Made by a program: the position numbers and the translations under genes. A stretch of 64,000 nucleotides of DNA, from NCBI RefSeq assembly GCF_040187885.1, contig NZ_JBDPLH010000006.1, positions 62,001 to 126,000 on the forward strand. The letters are read 5' to 3'. This document shows, in pieces, positions 1 through 8,982 of this stretch; the first letter of the stretch is position 1; every line of letters begins with the position of its first letter. The notes beneath the pieces are model-generated. The model searched no databases and was not told the DNA's origin. It saw only the letters and a program-made list of their open reading frames with translations. The DNA is from Roseateles_E cavernae. Its GTDB lineage: Bacteria > Pseudomonadota > Gammaproteobacteria > Burkholderiales > Burkholderiaceae_C.

Positions 1-36
1 GATGGGCAACCAGATGGCAAGACTCAACAATCCCAT
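1..36 (-). CDS. nuoM: NADH-quinone oxidoreductase subunit M, 5' end only
   Basis: Only the first 12 codons lie in the window. They read MGLLSLAIWLPI, the usual start of the antiporter-like membrane subunit NuoM of complex I. The ATG at 36 follows a GGAG ribosome binding site and lies 19 bp beyond the nuoL stop, the expected gene order. The rest lies beyond the left edge, so nothing can be said about its integrity. Confidence 0.85.
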   Translation of the reverse strand, partial: MGLLSLAIWLPI

Positions 37-55
37 TATTTTTCTCCGCCCTTGC

Positions 56-2113
56 TCACAGGCCCGCCAGGGCTCTGAATTGAGGGCCTATATAGGGCCA
101 CAGCTGCCAGCTCATCAGGCCGATCACGCCCAGAATCATCACCAGGGCATACCAGTACAGATGGCCGGTCTGAACACGGCGCACCAGGCCGGCGATACCG
201 CCGATGCCACGGGCCGAGCCATTGATCAAGAGGCCGTCGATGAGGCCTTGATCGCCGCCCTTCCAGGCGGCCAGACCGAGACCGCGCGCGGCGCGGGCCA
301 GCACGTTCTCGTTGAACCAGTCCATGAAGTACTTGTTCTCGAGCACGATGACCAGCGGACGCAGGATCTTGCCCAGCGCCACCGGGACCGCCGGCCAGAC
401 CATATAGAACAGATAGGCGGTCACGACACCGGCCACAGCCAGCCAGAACGGCAGGGTCATGAAGCCGTGCGTGGCCATCGCCACCGCGCCATGGAAGTGC
501 TCGGCCAGCGAGGCCATGGCCGGATGCGCCGCCGTGTTGATGATGATGGCGTCCTTGAAGAAGTCGCCGAACAGCATCGGCTGGATCGCCAGGAAACCGA
601 TCACCACCGAGGGGATGGCCAGCAGCACCAGCGGCGCGGTCACCACCCAGGGCGACTCGTGCGGGGTGTGCGGCTCGTGATGACCGTGGTCATCATGATG
701 GTCGTGCTCGCCAGGGAAGGGCTTGTGGTGGAAGTTTTCCTTGCCGTGGAAGACCAGGAAATACATGCGGAAGCTGTAGAAGGCCGTCACGAAGACGCCG
801 GCCACCACCGCGAAATAGGCAAAGCTCGCACCCGGCAGCGTGCTGGCCTGGACCGCCAGGATGATGCTGTCCTTCGAGTAGAAACCGGCAAAGAAGGGCG
901 TGCCGATCAGGGCCAGCGAGCCCAGCAAGGCGGTGATCCAGGTGATGGGCATGTACTTGCGCAGGCCGCCCATATTGCGGATGTCCTGGTCATGGTGCAT
1001 GCCGATGATGACCGAGCCGGCGCCGAGGAACAGCAGGGCCTTGAAGAAGGCGTGCGTCATCAGGTGGAAGACCGCGACCGAGTAGGCCGAGGCACCCAGC
1101 GCCACCGTCATATAGCCGAGCTGCGACAGCGTCGAGTAGGCGACGACACGCTTGATGTCGTTCTGGATGATACCCAGAAAGCCCATGAACAGCGCGGTGA
1201 TCGCGCCGATCACCAGCACGAAGTTCAGTGCGGTGTCGCTCAGCTCGAACAGCGGCGACATGCGGGCCACCATGAAGATGCCGGCCGTCACCATGGTGGC
1301 GGCGTGGATCAGCGCGGAGATCGGGGTCGGGCCTTCCATCGAGTCGGGCAGCCAGACATGCAGCGGGAACTGCGCGCTCTTGCCCATCGCGCCGATGAAC
1401 AGGCAGATGCAGGCGACGCTGAGCATCATCCAGTCCGAGCCCCACAGCGGGGCGTTGAACTTGATCTGCGCCAGCTCATTGGCCTTGGCAAAGGTCTCGC
1501 CGTAGTTCAGCGAGCCGCCGTAGGCCACCAGCAGGCCGATGCCCAGGATGAAGCCGAAGTCACCGACCCGGTTGACCAGGAAGGCCTTCATGTTCGCGAA
1601 GATCGCGGTCGGCTTGGTGTACCAGAAGCCGATCAGCAGATACGACACCAGGCCCACCGCCTCCCAGCCGAAGAACAGCTGCAGCATGTTGTTGCTCATC
1701 ACGAGCATCAGCATCGAGAAGGTGAACAGCGAGATGTAGCTGAAAAAGCGCTGGTAGCCCGGATCCTCTTCCATATAGCCGATGGTGTAGATGTGCACCA
1801 TCAGCGACACAAAGGTCACAACGCACATCATCATCGCGGTCAGGCCGTCGACCAGGAAGCCGACCTCCATCTTCAGGCCGCCGATGACCATCCATTCGTA
1901 GATGGTCTGGTTGAAGCGGGCACCGTCGATGGCGACCGACTTCAGCACCATCGCCGAGATGATGAAGGAGATCAGCACGCCCAGGATGGTGATGCTGTGA
2001 GCGCCACGACGGCCGATCTGCTTGCCGAAGAAGCCGGCCGCGATCGCGCCGACCAGGGGTGCCAGCGGCACCGCCAGCAGCATGTTTTGTGAAAGTGTTG
2101 CGGACATAGTCAT
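56..2113 (-). CDS. nuoL: NADH-quinone oxidoreductase subunit L
   Basis: Proton-pumping antiporter-like subunit at the far end of the membrane arm of complex I. The 685 residues are many hydrophobic helices, normal family length. Family residues are visible: Glu151 in FFGWEAVGL, Asp185 in NRVGDFGF and Lys245 in AMGKSAQFPLHVWLPD. A His-rich loop (about 470-490) is a local peculiarity. The ATG at 2113 overlaps the nuoK stop by one base; a second in-frame ATG two codons later (2107) is an equally possible start. It is translated between nuoK and nuoM as part of the nuoA-N operon. Confidence 0.97.
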   Translation of the reverse strand: MTMSATLSQNMLLAVPLAPLVGAIAAGFFGKQIGRRGAHSITILGVLISFIISAMVLKSVAIDGARFNQTIYEWMVIGGLKMEVGFLVDGLTAMMMCVVTFVSLMVHIYTIGYMEEDPGYQRFFSYISLFTFSMLMLVMSNNMLQLFFGWEAVGLVSYLLIGFWYTKPTAIFANMKAFLVNRVGDFGFILGIGLLVAYGGSLNYGETFAKANELAQIKFNAPLWGSDWMMLSVACICLFIGAMGKSAQFPLHVWLPDSMEGPTPISALIHAATMVTAGIFMVARMSPLFELSDTALNFVLVIGAITALFMGFLGIIQNDIKRVVAYSTLSQLGYMTVALGASAYSVAVFHLMTHAFFKALLFLGAGSVIIGMHHDQDIRNMGGLRKYMPITWITALLGSLALIGTPFFAGFYSKDSIILAVQASTLPGASFAYFAVVAGVFVTAFYSFRMYFLVFHGKENFHHKPFPGEHDHHDDHGHHEPHTPHESPWVVTAPLVLLAIPSVVIGFLAIQPMLFGDFFKDAIIINTAAHPAMASLAEHFHGAVAMATHGFMTLPFWLAVAGVVTAYLFYMVWPAVPVALGKILRPLVIVLENKYFMDWFNENVLARAARGLGLAAWKGGDQGLIDGLLINGSARGIGGIAGLVRRVQTGHLYWYALVMILGVIGLMSWQLWPYIGPQFRALAGL

Positions 2114-2427
2114 CAGCCCTTCAAGGCGTCCAGTTCTTCCACATTGATGCTGGCGCGGTTGCGGAACAGCACGACCAGGATCGCCAGGCCGATGGCCGAC
2201 TCGGCGGCCGCCACGGTCAGGATGAAGAACACAAAGACCTGGCCGGCCATATCACCCAGATAGTGGGAGAAGGCGACGAAGTTCAGGTTGACCGCCAAGA
2301 GCATCAGCTCGATCGCCATCAGCAGCACGATCAGGTTCTTGCGGTTCAGGAAGATGCCGATCACCGACAGCGCGAACAGGATCGCGCCCAGGGTCAGGAA
2401 ATGGCCAAGCGTGAGCGCCAGCATCAT
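2113..2427 (-). CDS. nuoK: NADH-quinone oxidoreductase subunit K
   Basis: Small three-helix membrane subunit of complex I (104 residues, normal length), part of the quinone-to-antiporter proton path. The two buried glutamates that matter in this family are present as Glu40 and Glu76 (Glu36 and Glu72 in E. coli numbering). The start overlaps the nuoJ stop by 4 bp (ATGA) and the end overlaps the nuoL start by one base, so translation is probably coupled. Two ATG codons stand in tandem at the start; the first is used here. Confidence 0.97.
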   Translation of the reverse strand: MMLALTLGHFLTLGAILFALSVIGIFLNRKNLIVLLMAIELMLLAVNLNFVAFSHYLGDMAGQVFVFFILTVAAAESAIGLAILVVLFRNRASINVEELDALKG

Positions 2428-3077
2428 GCGCCTCCTTGCGTGTTGTCGGCGGCCGGGGTGGCGGCTTGCTCCACCGTCGGTGCCATCTTGACGATGCGCA
2501 GGCGCTGCGCCTTGGTGACCTTGACCTGCTCCGAGGCGTCCTGGCTGCGCGAGTCCTTGCGGCGACGCAGGGTCAGCGCGATCGCCGCGATGATGGCCAC
2601 CAGCAGCAGCACGGCCGCGATCTGCAGCGGATACAGGTACTGCGTGTAGATCGCAATGCCCAGCAGCTTGGTATTGCCGAGCTTGACCGCGGCCTCGCTC
2701 AGCGGTGCGGCCTCGGTCAGGCGGAAACCGCCCATCAGCACGGCCGCCATCTCCAGCGCGATCAGCGCGCCGACCAGGCCGGCCAGCGGCAGATGCTTCC
2801 AGAAGCCCTCGCGAATCGCGCTAGCCCCTTCATCGGAGTTGATGTCCAGCATCATCACGACGAAGAGGAACAGCACCATCACGGCGCCGATATAGACCAG
2901 CACCAGGGTGATGGCCAGGAACTCGGCCTTCAGCAGCATCCAGATGCAGGAGGCATTGAAGAAGGCCAGGATCAGGAACAGGGCCGAGTGCACGGTGGAT
3001 CGCGCCGTGATGACGCGAAACGCCGCGCCCAGAAGGACGGCCGAGAAGACATAGAACAGCGCGGTGATGGTATCCAT
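2424..3077 (-). CDS. nuoJ: NADH-quinone oxidoreductase subunit J
   Basis: Membrane subunit of complex I with five predicted helices, including the conserved stretch around LVYIGAVMVLFLFVVMML. At 217 residues it is of usual betaproteobacterial length, with a charged, probably cytoplasmic C-terminal tail (after about 165) rich in Lys, Arg and Ala. It lies between nuoI (58 bp upstream) and nuoK (4-bp overlap). The 58-bp gap to nuoI is the largest within this part of the operon and holds no recognisable promoter. Confidence 0.96.
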   Translation of the reverse strand: MDTITALFYVFSAVLLGAAFRVITARSTVHSALFLILAFFNASCIWMLLKAEFLAITLVLVYIGAVMVLFLFVVMMLDINSDEGASAIREGFWKHLPLAGLVGALIALEMAAVLMGGFRLTEAAPLSEAAVKLGNTKLLGIAIYTQYLYPLQIAAVLLLVAIIAAIALTLRRRKDSRSQDASEQVKVTKAQRLRIVKMAPTVEQAATPAADNTQGGA

Positions 3078-3135
3078 GGGGTTCCAGCAGGCACAGCTTC
3101 AGACCGACACCCGCTTGAGCAGCGGGTGCAAGGCC

Positions 3136-3624
3136 TCAGCGGTACTTGGCGTCGGCCTCCTTTTGGGCTGCGATTTCTTTTTCGTAGCGGTCGCCGACGG
3201 CCAGGAGCATGTCCTTGGTGAAGTACAGATCGCCACGCTTTTCGCCGTGGTATTCGAAGATCGAGGTCTCGACGATGGAGTCCACCGGGCAGCTTTCCTC
3301 GCAGAAGCCGCAGAAGATGCACTTGGTCAGATCGATGTCGTAGCGCGTGGTGCGGCGCGAGCCGTCCTCACGCACATCGCTCTCGATCGTGATGGCCATC
3401 GCCGGGCAGACGGCCTCGCAGAGCTTGCAGGCGATGCAGCGCTCTTCGCCGTTCTCATAACGGCGCAGCGCATGCAGGCCGCGGAAGCGCGGCGACAGCG
3501 GTGTCTTCTCTTCCGGGAACTGCACCGTGATATTGCGCGACAGGAAATGCCGGCCGGTCAGGGCCATGCCCTTGAACAGCTCGGTGAGCATGAAGCTCTT
3601 GACGAAATGGCTGAAGGAGCTCAT
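3136..3624 (-). CDS. nuoI: NADH-quinone oxidoreductase subunit I (2 x 4Fe-4S)
   Basis: Ferredoxin-like subunit of the complex I connecting arm that passes electrons from NuoG towards NuoB. Two intact CxxCxxCxxxCP motifs are visible: Cys63, 66, 69, 73 and Cys102, 105, 108, 112. The reading frame is open further upstream, but the start is placed at the ATG at 3624 because the protein then begins MSSFSHFVKSF, as in close relatives, and follows the nuoH stop by 10 bp. Length 162 residues, normal for the family. Confidence 0.96.
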   Translation of the reverse strand: MSSFSHFVKSFMLTELFKGMALTGRHFLSRNITVQFPEEKTPLSPRFRGLHALRRYENGEERCIACKLCEAVCPAMAITIESDVREDGSRRTTRYDIDLTKCIFCGFCEESCPVDSIVETSIFEYHGEKRGDLYFTKDMLLAVGDRYEKEIAAQKEADAKYR

Positions 3625-3634
3625 TGCTGCAGAC

Positions 3635-4744
3635 TCACTTCCAGATATTGAACGGAGACTGGATCCACAGGCCAACGACGACCAGCCAGATCAGAGTCAC
3701 GGGAATGAAGATCTTCCAGCCCAGACGCATGATCTGGTCGTAGCGGAAGCGCGGGAAAGTGGCACGGACCCACAGGAACATGGTCACGACAACAAAGGTC
3801 TTGCCGAACAGCCAGGCCCAGTTCCAGAGCGCCATCGTGTTCTGGATGAAGCTCGGCGTTTCCATGCCCAGGAGGCTGAAGGAAATCGGTGCCGACCAGC
3901 CGCCCAGGAACAGGATCACGGCCAGGGCCGAGACCAGGATCATATTGGCGTACTCGGCCAGGAAGAACATCGCGAAGGACATGCCCGAGTACTCGATCAT
4001 GTGGCCGGCGACGATCTCCGATTCACCCTCGACCACGTCAAAGGGGTGACGGTTGGTCTCGGCCAGGCCGGAGATGAAGTAGACGACGAAGATAGGCAGC
4101 AGCGGCAGCCAGTTCCAGGACAGGAAGGTCAGGCCCATGTCGGCGAACATGCCCTTGGTCTGCAGCACAACGATGTCCGTCATGTACATGCTGCCCGACA
4201 CCATCAGCACGACCACCAGGCAGAAGCCCATCGCGATCTCGTAGGACACCATCTGGGCCGAGGCGCGCAGCGCGCCCAGGAAGGCGTACTTCGAGTTCGA
4301 GGCCCAGCCGGCGATGATCACGCCGTAGACCTCCAGCGAGGTGATGGCCATCAGGAACAGCAGGCCGGCGTTGACATTGGCCACGGCCGCGTCGGGGCCG
4401 AAGGGGATGACCGCCCAGGCCGCCAGCGCCGGCATGATGGTCATGATGGGACCGAGGAAGAACAGGCCCTTGTTGGCCGCCGTCGGGACGATGATCTCCT
4501 TGAAGATCAGCTTCACCGCATCGGCGATCGGGGTCAGCAGGCCGTAGGGGCCGACGCGGTTCGGGCCCGGGCGGATCTGCGACCAGCCGATGGCCTTGCG
4601 CTCCCAGAGCGTCAGATAGGCCACGCAAATCATCAGCGGTGCGACCACCGCGATGATCTTGATCAGGCTCCAGAGCACCGGCCAGATCAGCGGAGAGATG
4701 CCGCCCAGCAGCGCAGCGCCACCTTGGTAGAGGGATTCAATCAT
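3635..4744 (-). CDS. nuoH: NADH-quinone oxidoreductase subunit H
   Basis: Membrane subunit of complex I that forms much of the quinone-binding chamber with NuoB and NuoD. The 369 residues contain the family signature GPNRVGPYGLLTPIADAVKL followed by a conserved acidic loop, in a protein of about eight to nine helices. The start ATG at 4744 follows the nuoG stop by 16 bp. No unusual features. Confidence 0.97.
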   Translation of the reverse strand: MIESLYQGGAALLGGISPLIWPVLWSLIKIIAVVAPLMICVAYLTLWERKAIGWSQIRPGPNRVGPYGLLTPIADAVKLIFKEIIVPTAANKGLFFLGPIMTIMPALAAWAVIPFGPDAAVANVNAGLLFLMAITSLEVYGVIIAGWASNSKYAFLGALRASAQMVSYEIAMGFCLVVVLMVSGSMYMTDIVVLQTKGMFADMGLTFLSWNWLPLLPIFVVYFISGLAETNRHPFDVVEGESEIVAGHMIEYSGMSFAMFFLAEYANMILVSALAVILFLGGWSAPISFSLLGMETPSFIQNTMALWNWAWLFGKTFVVVTMFLWVRATFPRFRYDQIMRLGWKIFIPVTLIWLVVVGLWIQSPFNIWK

Positions 4745-4760
4745 TATTGTCCTCGTCGCC

Positions 4761-7088
4761 TCAGGCCTTGCTGACCGTCAGGGTGCCGAACATCGCACCC
4801 AGGGCCGCTGTTTCCACCAGACCGGCCGGCACCCGCAGCGTGTTGGCCGCCAGGCCGGCTTCCAGTCGGGCCGGCAGTTCGGCCGCGCCGGCGCCCTCCT
4901 GCGTGATGCGCACACGCGCACCCTCCGCCAGGCCCAGTTGTTCCCAGAGCTGCTTGGGCAGACCGGCCACCGCGGCGCCGCGCGCATCGGCCGTCAGCTG
5001 CAGCGAGGTCGAGTGGCGCACCAGCGCGTCGGCCGCATAGATGGGCACCGGCGCCAGGCGCTCGATGCCGGCGGGCGCAGCGGCCGTCTGCACGCTGGCC
5101 GTCGAGGCATTGCTCAGGCGCGCGCCCAGATCGGCACCAGCCCCCAGCACCTCGTTGCGCACCTGCTCCGAGCTCTCGTAGCCGAAGCCCTCGAGCGCCA
5201 GCAGATTGCCCAGCACGCGCAGGATCTTCCAGCCCGGACGGGTCTCGGCCAGCGGCGGCACGACGCCGACAAAGCTCTGCGCCCTGCCCTCGGCGTTGAC
5301 GAAAGTGCCCGAGGTCTCGGTAAAGGGCGCGGTCGGCAGCAGCACATCGGCATACTCCAGACCACTCTTGAACGGGCTCATCACGACGACCATCTCGGCC
5401 GCAGCCAGGGCCTTGGCGGCGGCGGCGGCGTTGGCGCTGTCCAGCACCGGATCGGTGTTCAGCACCAGCACGGCCTTCAGTGCCTCGCCGCCCAGCATCT
5501 GGCCGGCATTCAGGCCGCCTTGCTGCGGCAGCGCGCGGGCCAGCTGGGCGCCGACCGTGTTGGCGGCTTCGCTCAGATAGCCGACGCTGGCGCCGGTCTG
5601 TGCGGCGATCCAATTGGCCAGCACCAGCAGGCTGGAAGCCTGCGGATGCTGGGCGGCCGCATTGCCCAGCAGCACGGCCTTGCGGGCGCCGGACAGCAGC
5701 GCGGCCGCAACGGCCTTGGCCGCTTCGGTCGCTTCGCCGGTGGCCGGAGCGGCAGCGCCGGTGCTGGCGGAGATCGCAGCGGCGATGTCGGCCAGCGACT
5801 GCAGCCAGGCGCTCGGTGCCACCGTGATGCGGGCCGCGACGGGCATCAGCCAGTCCTCTTCGCTGGCGTTCAGGCTCAGCACCTGGGCGCCGCGGCGGGT
5901 CGCCTGGCGCAGGCGCTGGGCAAACAGCGGATGGTCCTTGCGCAGCGAGGAACCGATCACCAGCGCACGGTCCAGCTCGGACAGCGCGGCAATCGGGCTG
6001 CCCAGCCAGCGCGCCTGGCCCGACTCGGCCACATTGGCGAAGTCGGCATGGCGCAGGCGGTGGTCGACGTTGTCGCTGCCCAGGCCGCGCACCAGCGCGG
6101 CCAGCAGGTGCAGCTCTTCGATCGTGCTGTGGGCCGAGCCCAGTGCACCGATGGCAGCGGCGCCGTGTTCGGCGCGCACCAGCTTCAGGCCGTTGGCCAC
6201 GTACTCGAGCGCCGTGCTCCAGTCGACCGTCTTCCAGGCGCCGCCCTGCTTGATCATCGGCGCGCTCAGGCGCTGGTCGCTGTTCAGCGACTCATAGGAG
6301 AAGCGGTCGCGGTCGGCGATCCAGCATTCGTTGACGGCCTCGTTTTCCAGCGGCACGACGCGCATCACCTGCTTGCCCTTGACCTGGACGATCAGGTTGG
6401 CACCGGTGCTGTCATGCGGAGACACGCTCTTGCGGCGCGACAGCTCCCAGGTGCGGGCGCTGTAGCGGAAGGGCTTGCTGGTCAGCGCGCCGACCGGGCA
6501 GATATCGATCATATTGCCCGACAGCTCGGAGTCCACCGAGCGGCCGACAAAGGTCTGGATCTCGGCATGCTCGCCGCGATGCGCCATGCCCAGTTCCATC
6601 ACGCCGGCGATTTCCTGGCCGAAGCGCACGCAGCGGGTGCAATGGATGCAACGGCTCATCTCTTCCATCGAGATCAGCGGGCCGACATTCTTGTGGAAGA
6701 CCACGCGCTTCTCTTCCGAGTAGCGCGATTTGCTGCCGCCATAGCCGACCGCCAGATCCTGCAGCTGGCACTCGCCGCCTTGATCGCAGATTGGGCAGTC
6801 CAGCGGGTGGTTGATCAGCAGGAACTCCATCACGCCCTGCTGGGCCTTGACCGCCTTCTCGCTCTTGGTGCGGACGATCATGCCCTGGGTCACCGGCGTC
6901 GCGCAGGCGGGCATGGGCTTGGGCGCCTTCTCGACGTCGACCAGGCACATGCGGCAGTTGGCGGCGATCGAGAGCTTCTTGTGATAGCAGAAATGCGGGA
7001 TGTAGGTGCCGGCCTTCTCGGCGGCATGCATCACCATGCTGCCCTCCAAGACCTCCACCTTCTGGCCGTCGAGTTCGATTTCAATCAT
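4761..7088 (-). CDS. nuoG: NADH-quinone oxidoreductase subunit G
   Basis: Large iron-sulfur subunit of the NADH-dehydrogenase arm. N-terminal [2Fe-2S] ligands are Cys34, 45, 48 and 62; a His-Cys3 cluster is formed by His94, Cys98, 101 and 107; a third set is Cys147, 150, 153 and Cys197 in CPVGAL. The C-terminal two thirds is a molybdopterin-oxidoreductase-like fold that carries no cofactor in this family. It is 775 residues, with an Ala-rich, less conserved C-terminal half typical of betaproteobacteria. The ATG at 7088 follows nuoF by 18 bp. Confidence 0.97.
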   Translation of the reverse strand: MIEIELDGQKVEVLEGSMVMHAAEKAGTYIPHFCYHKKLSIAANCRMCLVDVEKAPKPMPACATPVTQGMIVRTKSEKAVKAQQGVMEFLLINHPLDCPICDQGGECQLQDLAVGYGGSKSRYSEEKRVVFHKNVGPLISMEEMSRCIHCTRCVRFGQEIAGVMELGMAHRGEHAEIQTFVGRSVDSELSGNMIDICPVGALTSKPFRYSARTWELSRRKSVSPHDSTGANLIVQVKGKQVMRVVPLENEAVNECWIADRDRFSYESLNSDQRLSAPMIKQGGAWKTVDWSTALEYVANGLKLVRAEHGAAAIGALGSAHSTIEELHLLAALVRGLGSDNVDHRLRHADFANVAESGQARWLGSPIAALSELDRALVIGSSLRKDHPLFAQRLRQATRRGAQVLSLNASEEDWLMPVAARITVAPSAWLQSLADIAAAISASTGAAAPATGEATEAAKAVAAALLSGARKAVLLGNAAAQHPQASSLLVLANWIAAQTGASVGYLSEAANTVGAQLARALPQQGGLNAGQMLGGEALKAVLVLNTDPVLDSANAAAAAKALAAAEMVVVMSPFKSGLEYADVLLPTAPFTETSGTFVNAEGRAQSFVGVVPPLAETRPGWKILRVLGNLLALEGFGYESSEQVRNEVLGAGADLGARLSNASTASVQTAAAPAGIERLAPVPIYAADALVRHSTSLQLTADARGAAVAGLPKQLWEQLGLAEGARVRITQEGAGAAELPARLEAGLAANTLRVPAGLVETAALGAMFGTLTVSKA

Positions 7089-7106
7089 GTCGTGTCCTGT
7101 CCTGCC

Positions 7107-8459
7107 TCAGACCGAGGCCGGCACCAGAGCCGTTTTGTGTTCGATCAGATGAACGAACTCGTTTTTGAAATTCTTGATCATCGCGCGCACCGGCATCGCG
7201 GCGGCATCGCCCAGCGCGCAGATGGTGCGGCCCTGGATGTTGTCGGCCACCGAGTTCAGCAAGTCGATGTCTTCCGCCCTGCCCTGGCCGTTGGCGATGC
7301 GCTCGACCACGCGGTGCATCCAGCCCGTGCCTTCGCGGCAGGGCGTGCACTGGCCGCAGCTCTCATGCGCATAGAAGTAGGACAGGCGCAGCAGGCTCTT
7401 GACCATGCAGCGCGAATCGTCCATCACGATGACCGCACCCGAGCCCAGCATCGAGCCGGCCTTGGCGATGGAGTCATAGTCCATCGTGCAGTTCATCATC
7501 ACCTCGGCGGTCAGCACCGGCGACGAGGAGCCGCCAGGAATCACCGCCTTCAGCTGGCGACCCTTGCGCACGCCACCGGCCAGTTCCAGCAACTTGGCAA
7601 ACGGCGTGCCCAGCGGGATCTCGTAGTTGCCGGGGCGCTCGACATCGCCCGAGACCGAGAAGATCTTGGTGCCGCCGTTGTTCGGCTTGCCGATCTCCAG
7701 ATAGGGCTGGCCGCCGTTGCGGATGATCCAGGGCACCGCGGCGAAGGTCTCGGTGTTGTTGATCGTCGTGGGCTTGCCGTACAGGCCGAAGCTGGCCGGG
7801 AACGGCGGCTTGAAGCGCGGCTGGCCCTTCTTGCCTTCGAGCGACTCCAGCAGCGCCGTTTCCTCGCCGCAGATGTAGGCGCCGAAGCCATGGAAGGCAT
7901 GCAGCTGGAAGCTGAAATCCGAACCCAGGATGTGCTCACCGAGGAAGCCGGCGGCGCGGGCTTCTTCCAGCGCCGCTTCAAAGCGCTCGTAGACCTCGAA
8001 GATCTCGCCGTGGATGTAGTTGTAGCCCACCTTGATGCCCATCGCGAAGGCGGCAATGGCCATGCCCTCGATGACGATGTGCGGGTTGTACATCAGGATG
8101 TCGCGGTCCTTGCAGGTGCCCGGCTCGCCCTCGTCCGAGTTGCAGACCAGGTACTTGGCACCGGGGAACTGGCGCGGCATGAAGCTCCACTTCAGGCCGG
8201 TCGGGAAGCCCGCGCCGCCGCGGCCGCGCAGGCCCGAGGCCTTGACCTCGGCGATCACCTGATCGGAGCTCATCGGCGCGCCGTCGGCCGTGCCCTCGCC
8301 CTTCAGGATCTTGCGCAGCGCCTGATAGCCGCCGCGCGCGACATAGTCCTTCAGACCCCAGTTGCTGCCGTCCAAATCGGCATAGATCTGGGCGCCGATA
8401 TGGCGGTCGTGGAAACAGGTCTCGTCGCCCTTGGCTTGAAACTTGGAGAGATCCAGCAT
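7107..8459 (-). CDS. nuoF: NADH-quinone oxidoreductase subunit F (NADH/FMN/4Fe-4S)
   Basis: NADH-binding subunit: it takes hydride from NADH on FMN and passes electrons to the iron-sulfur chain. Visible motifs are the glycine-rich nucleotide site GRGGAGFPTG (79-88), NSDEGEPGTC (107-116), and [4Fe-4S] ligands Cys368, 371, 374 and Cys414. The start is set at the ATG at 8459 (MLDLSKFQ), which has GAGGGAAAG just upstream; the longer open frame would run back into nuoE. 450 residues, normal length. Confidence 0.97.
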   Translation of the reverse strand: MLDLSKFQAKGDETCFHDRHIGAQIYADLDGSNWGLKDYVARGGYQALRKILKGEGTADGAPMSSDQVIAEVKASGLRGRGGAGFPTGLKWSFMPRQFPGAKYLVCNSDEGEPGTCKDRDILMYNPHIVIEGMAIAAFAMGIKVGYNYIHGEIFEVYERFEAALEEARAAGFLGEHILGSDFSFQLHAFHGFGAYICGEETALLESLEGKKGQPRFKPPFPASFGLYGKPTTINNTETFAAVPWIIRNGGQPYLEIGKPNNGGTKIFSVSGDVERPGNYEIPLGTPFAKLLELAGGVRKGRQLKAVIPGGSSSPVLTAEVMMNCTMDYDSIAKAGSMLGSGAVIVMDDSRCMVKSLLRLSYFYAHESCGQCTPCREGTGWMHRVVERIANGQGRAEDIDLLNSVADNIQGRTICALGDAAAMPVRAMIKNFKNEFVHLIEHKTALVPASV

Positions 8460-8467
8460 GCTTTCCC

Positions 8468-8974
8468 TCAGTTCTTCGCAGCGTTGGCCTTGAGCACGTC
8501 GACGAGTTCGTCGAGGCGCTGGTGGCTCATGAAGCTGCACATCTGGCGGTCATTGACCAGCATCACCGGTGCGTCGGCACAGGCGCCCAGGCATTCGCTC
8601 TTCTGCACGGTGAACAAGCCATCGGCCGTCGTGCCACCCTCGTCCACGCCGAGCTTCTTGCACAGATGCTCGAGCGCCTGCTGGCCGTCGCGCAGCTGGC
8701 AGGGCAGATTGGTGCAGACGTTCAGCTTGAACTGGCCCAGCGGACGCTGGTTGTACATGTTGTAGAAGGTCGTGACCTCGTACACGGCGATGGCGGGCAT
8801 GCCCAGGTAAGCGGCAATGGCGTCCTCGCTGGCGCGCGACACATGGCCCTGCTCCTGCTGGACGATAGCCAGGCAGGCCATCACGGCCGACTGCTTCTGA
8901 TCGCTCGGGTACTTCGCCACTTCGCGCGCGAAACGCGCGGCCGTGGCCTCGCTCAGGATGTATTCAGTGCTCAT
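8468..8974 (-). CDS. nuoE: NADH-quinone oxidoreductase subunit E (2Fe-2S)
   Basis: Thioredoxin-fold [2Fe-2S] subunit that sits beside NuoF. Cluster ligands are Cys87, Cys92, Cys128 and Cys132 (the last two in CLGAC). Two starts are possible: the ATG at 8974, with GGTGAG at suitable distance, giving 168 residues, or a GTG at 8986 whose first four bases overlap the nuoD stop. The ATG is chosen, but translational coupling through the GTG cannot be excluded. Confidence 0.95.
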   Translation of the reverse strand: MSTEYILSEATAARFAREVAKYPSDQKQSAVMACLAIVQQEQGHVSRASEDAIAAYLGMPAIAVYEVTTFYNMYNQRPLGQFKLNVCTNLPCQLRDGQQALEHLCKKLGVDEGGTTADGLFTVQKSECLGACADAPVMLVNDRQMCSFMSHQRLDELVDVLKANAAKN

Positions 8975-8982
8975 CGCTTCAC

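Noticed and set aside
2..2092. Open frame antisense to nuoL
   Set aside because: Low-complexity, His/Arg/Asp-rich translation with no motif; nuoL is clearly the real gene.
4938..8765. Very long open frame on the plus strand opposite nuoG, nuoF and nuoE
   Set aside because: It is antisense to three genes with intact cofactor motifs, its translation is rich in Arg, His, Gln and Ala without domains, and long antisense frames are expected in DNA this GC-rich.
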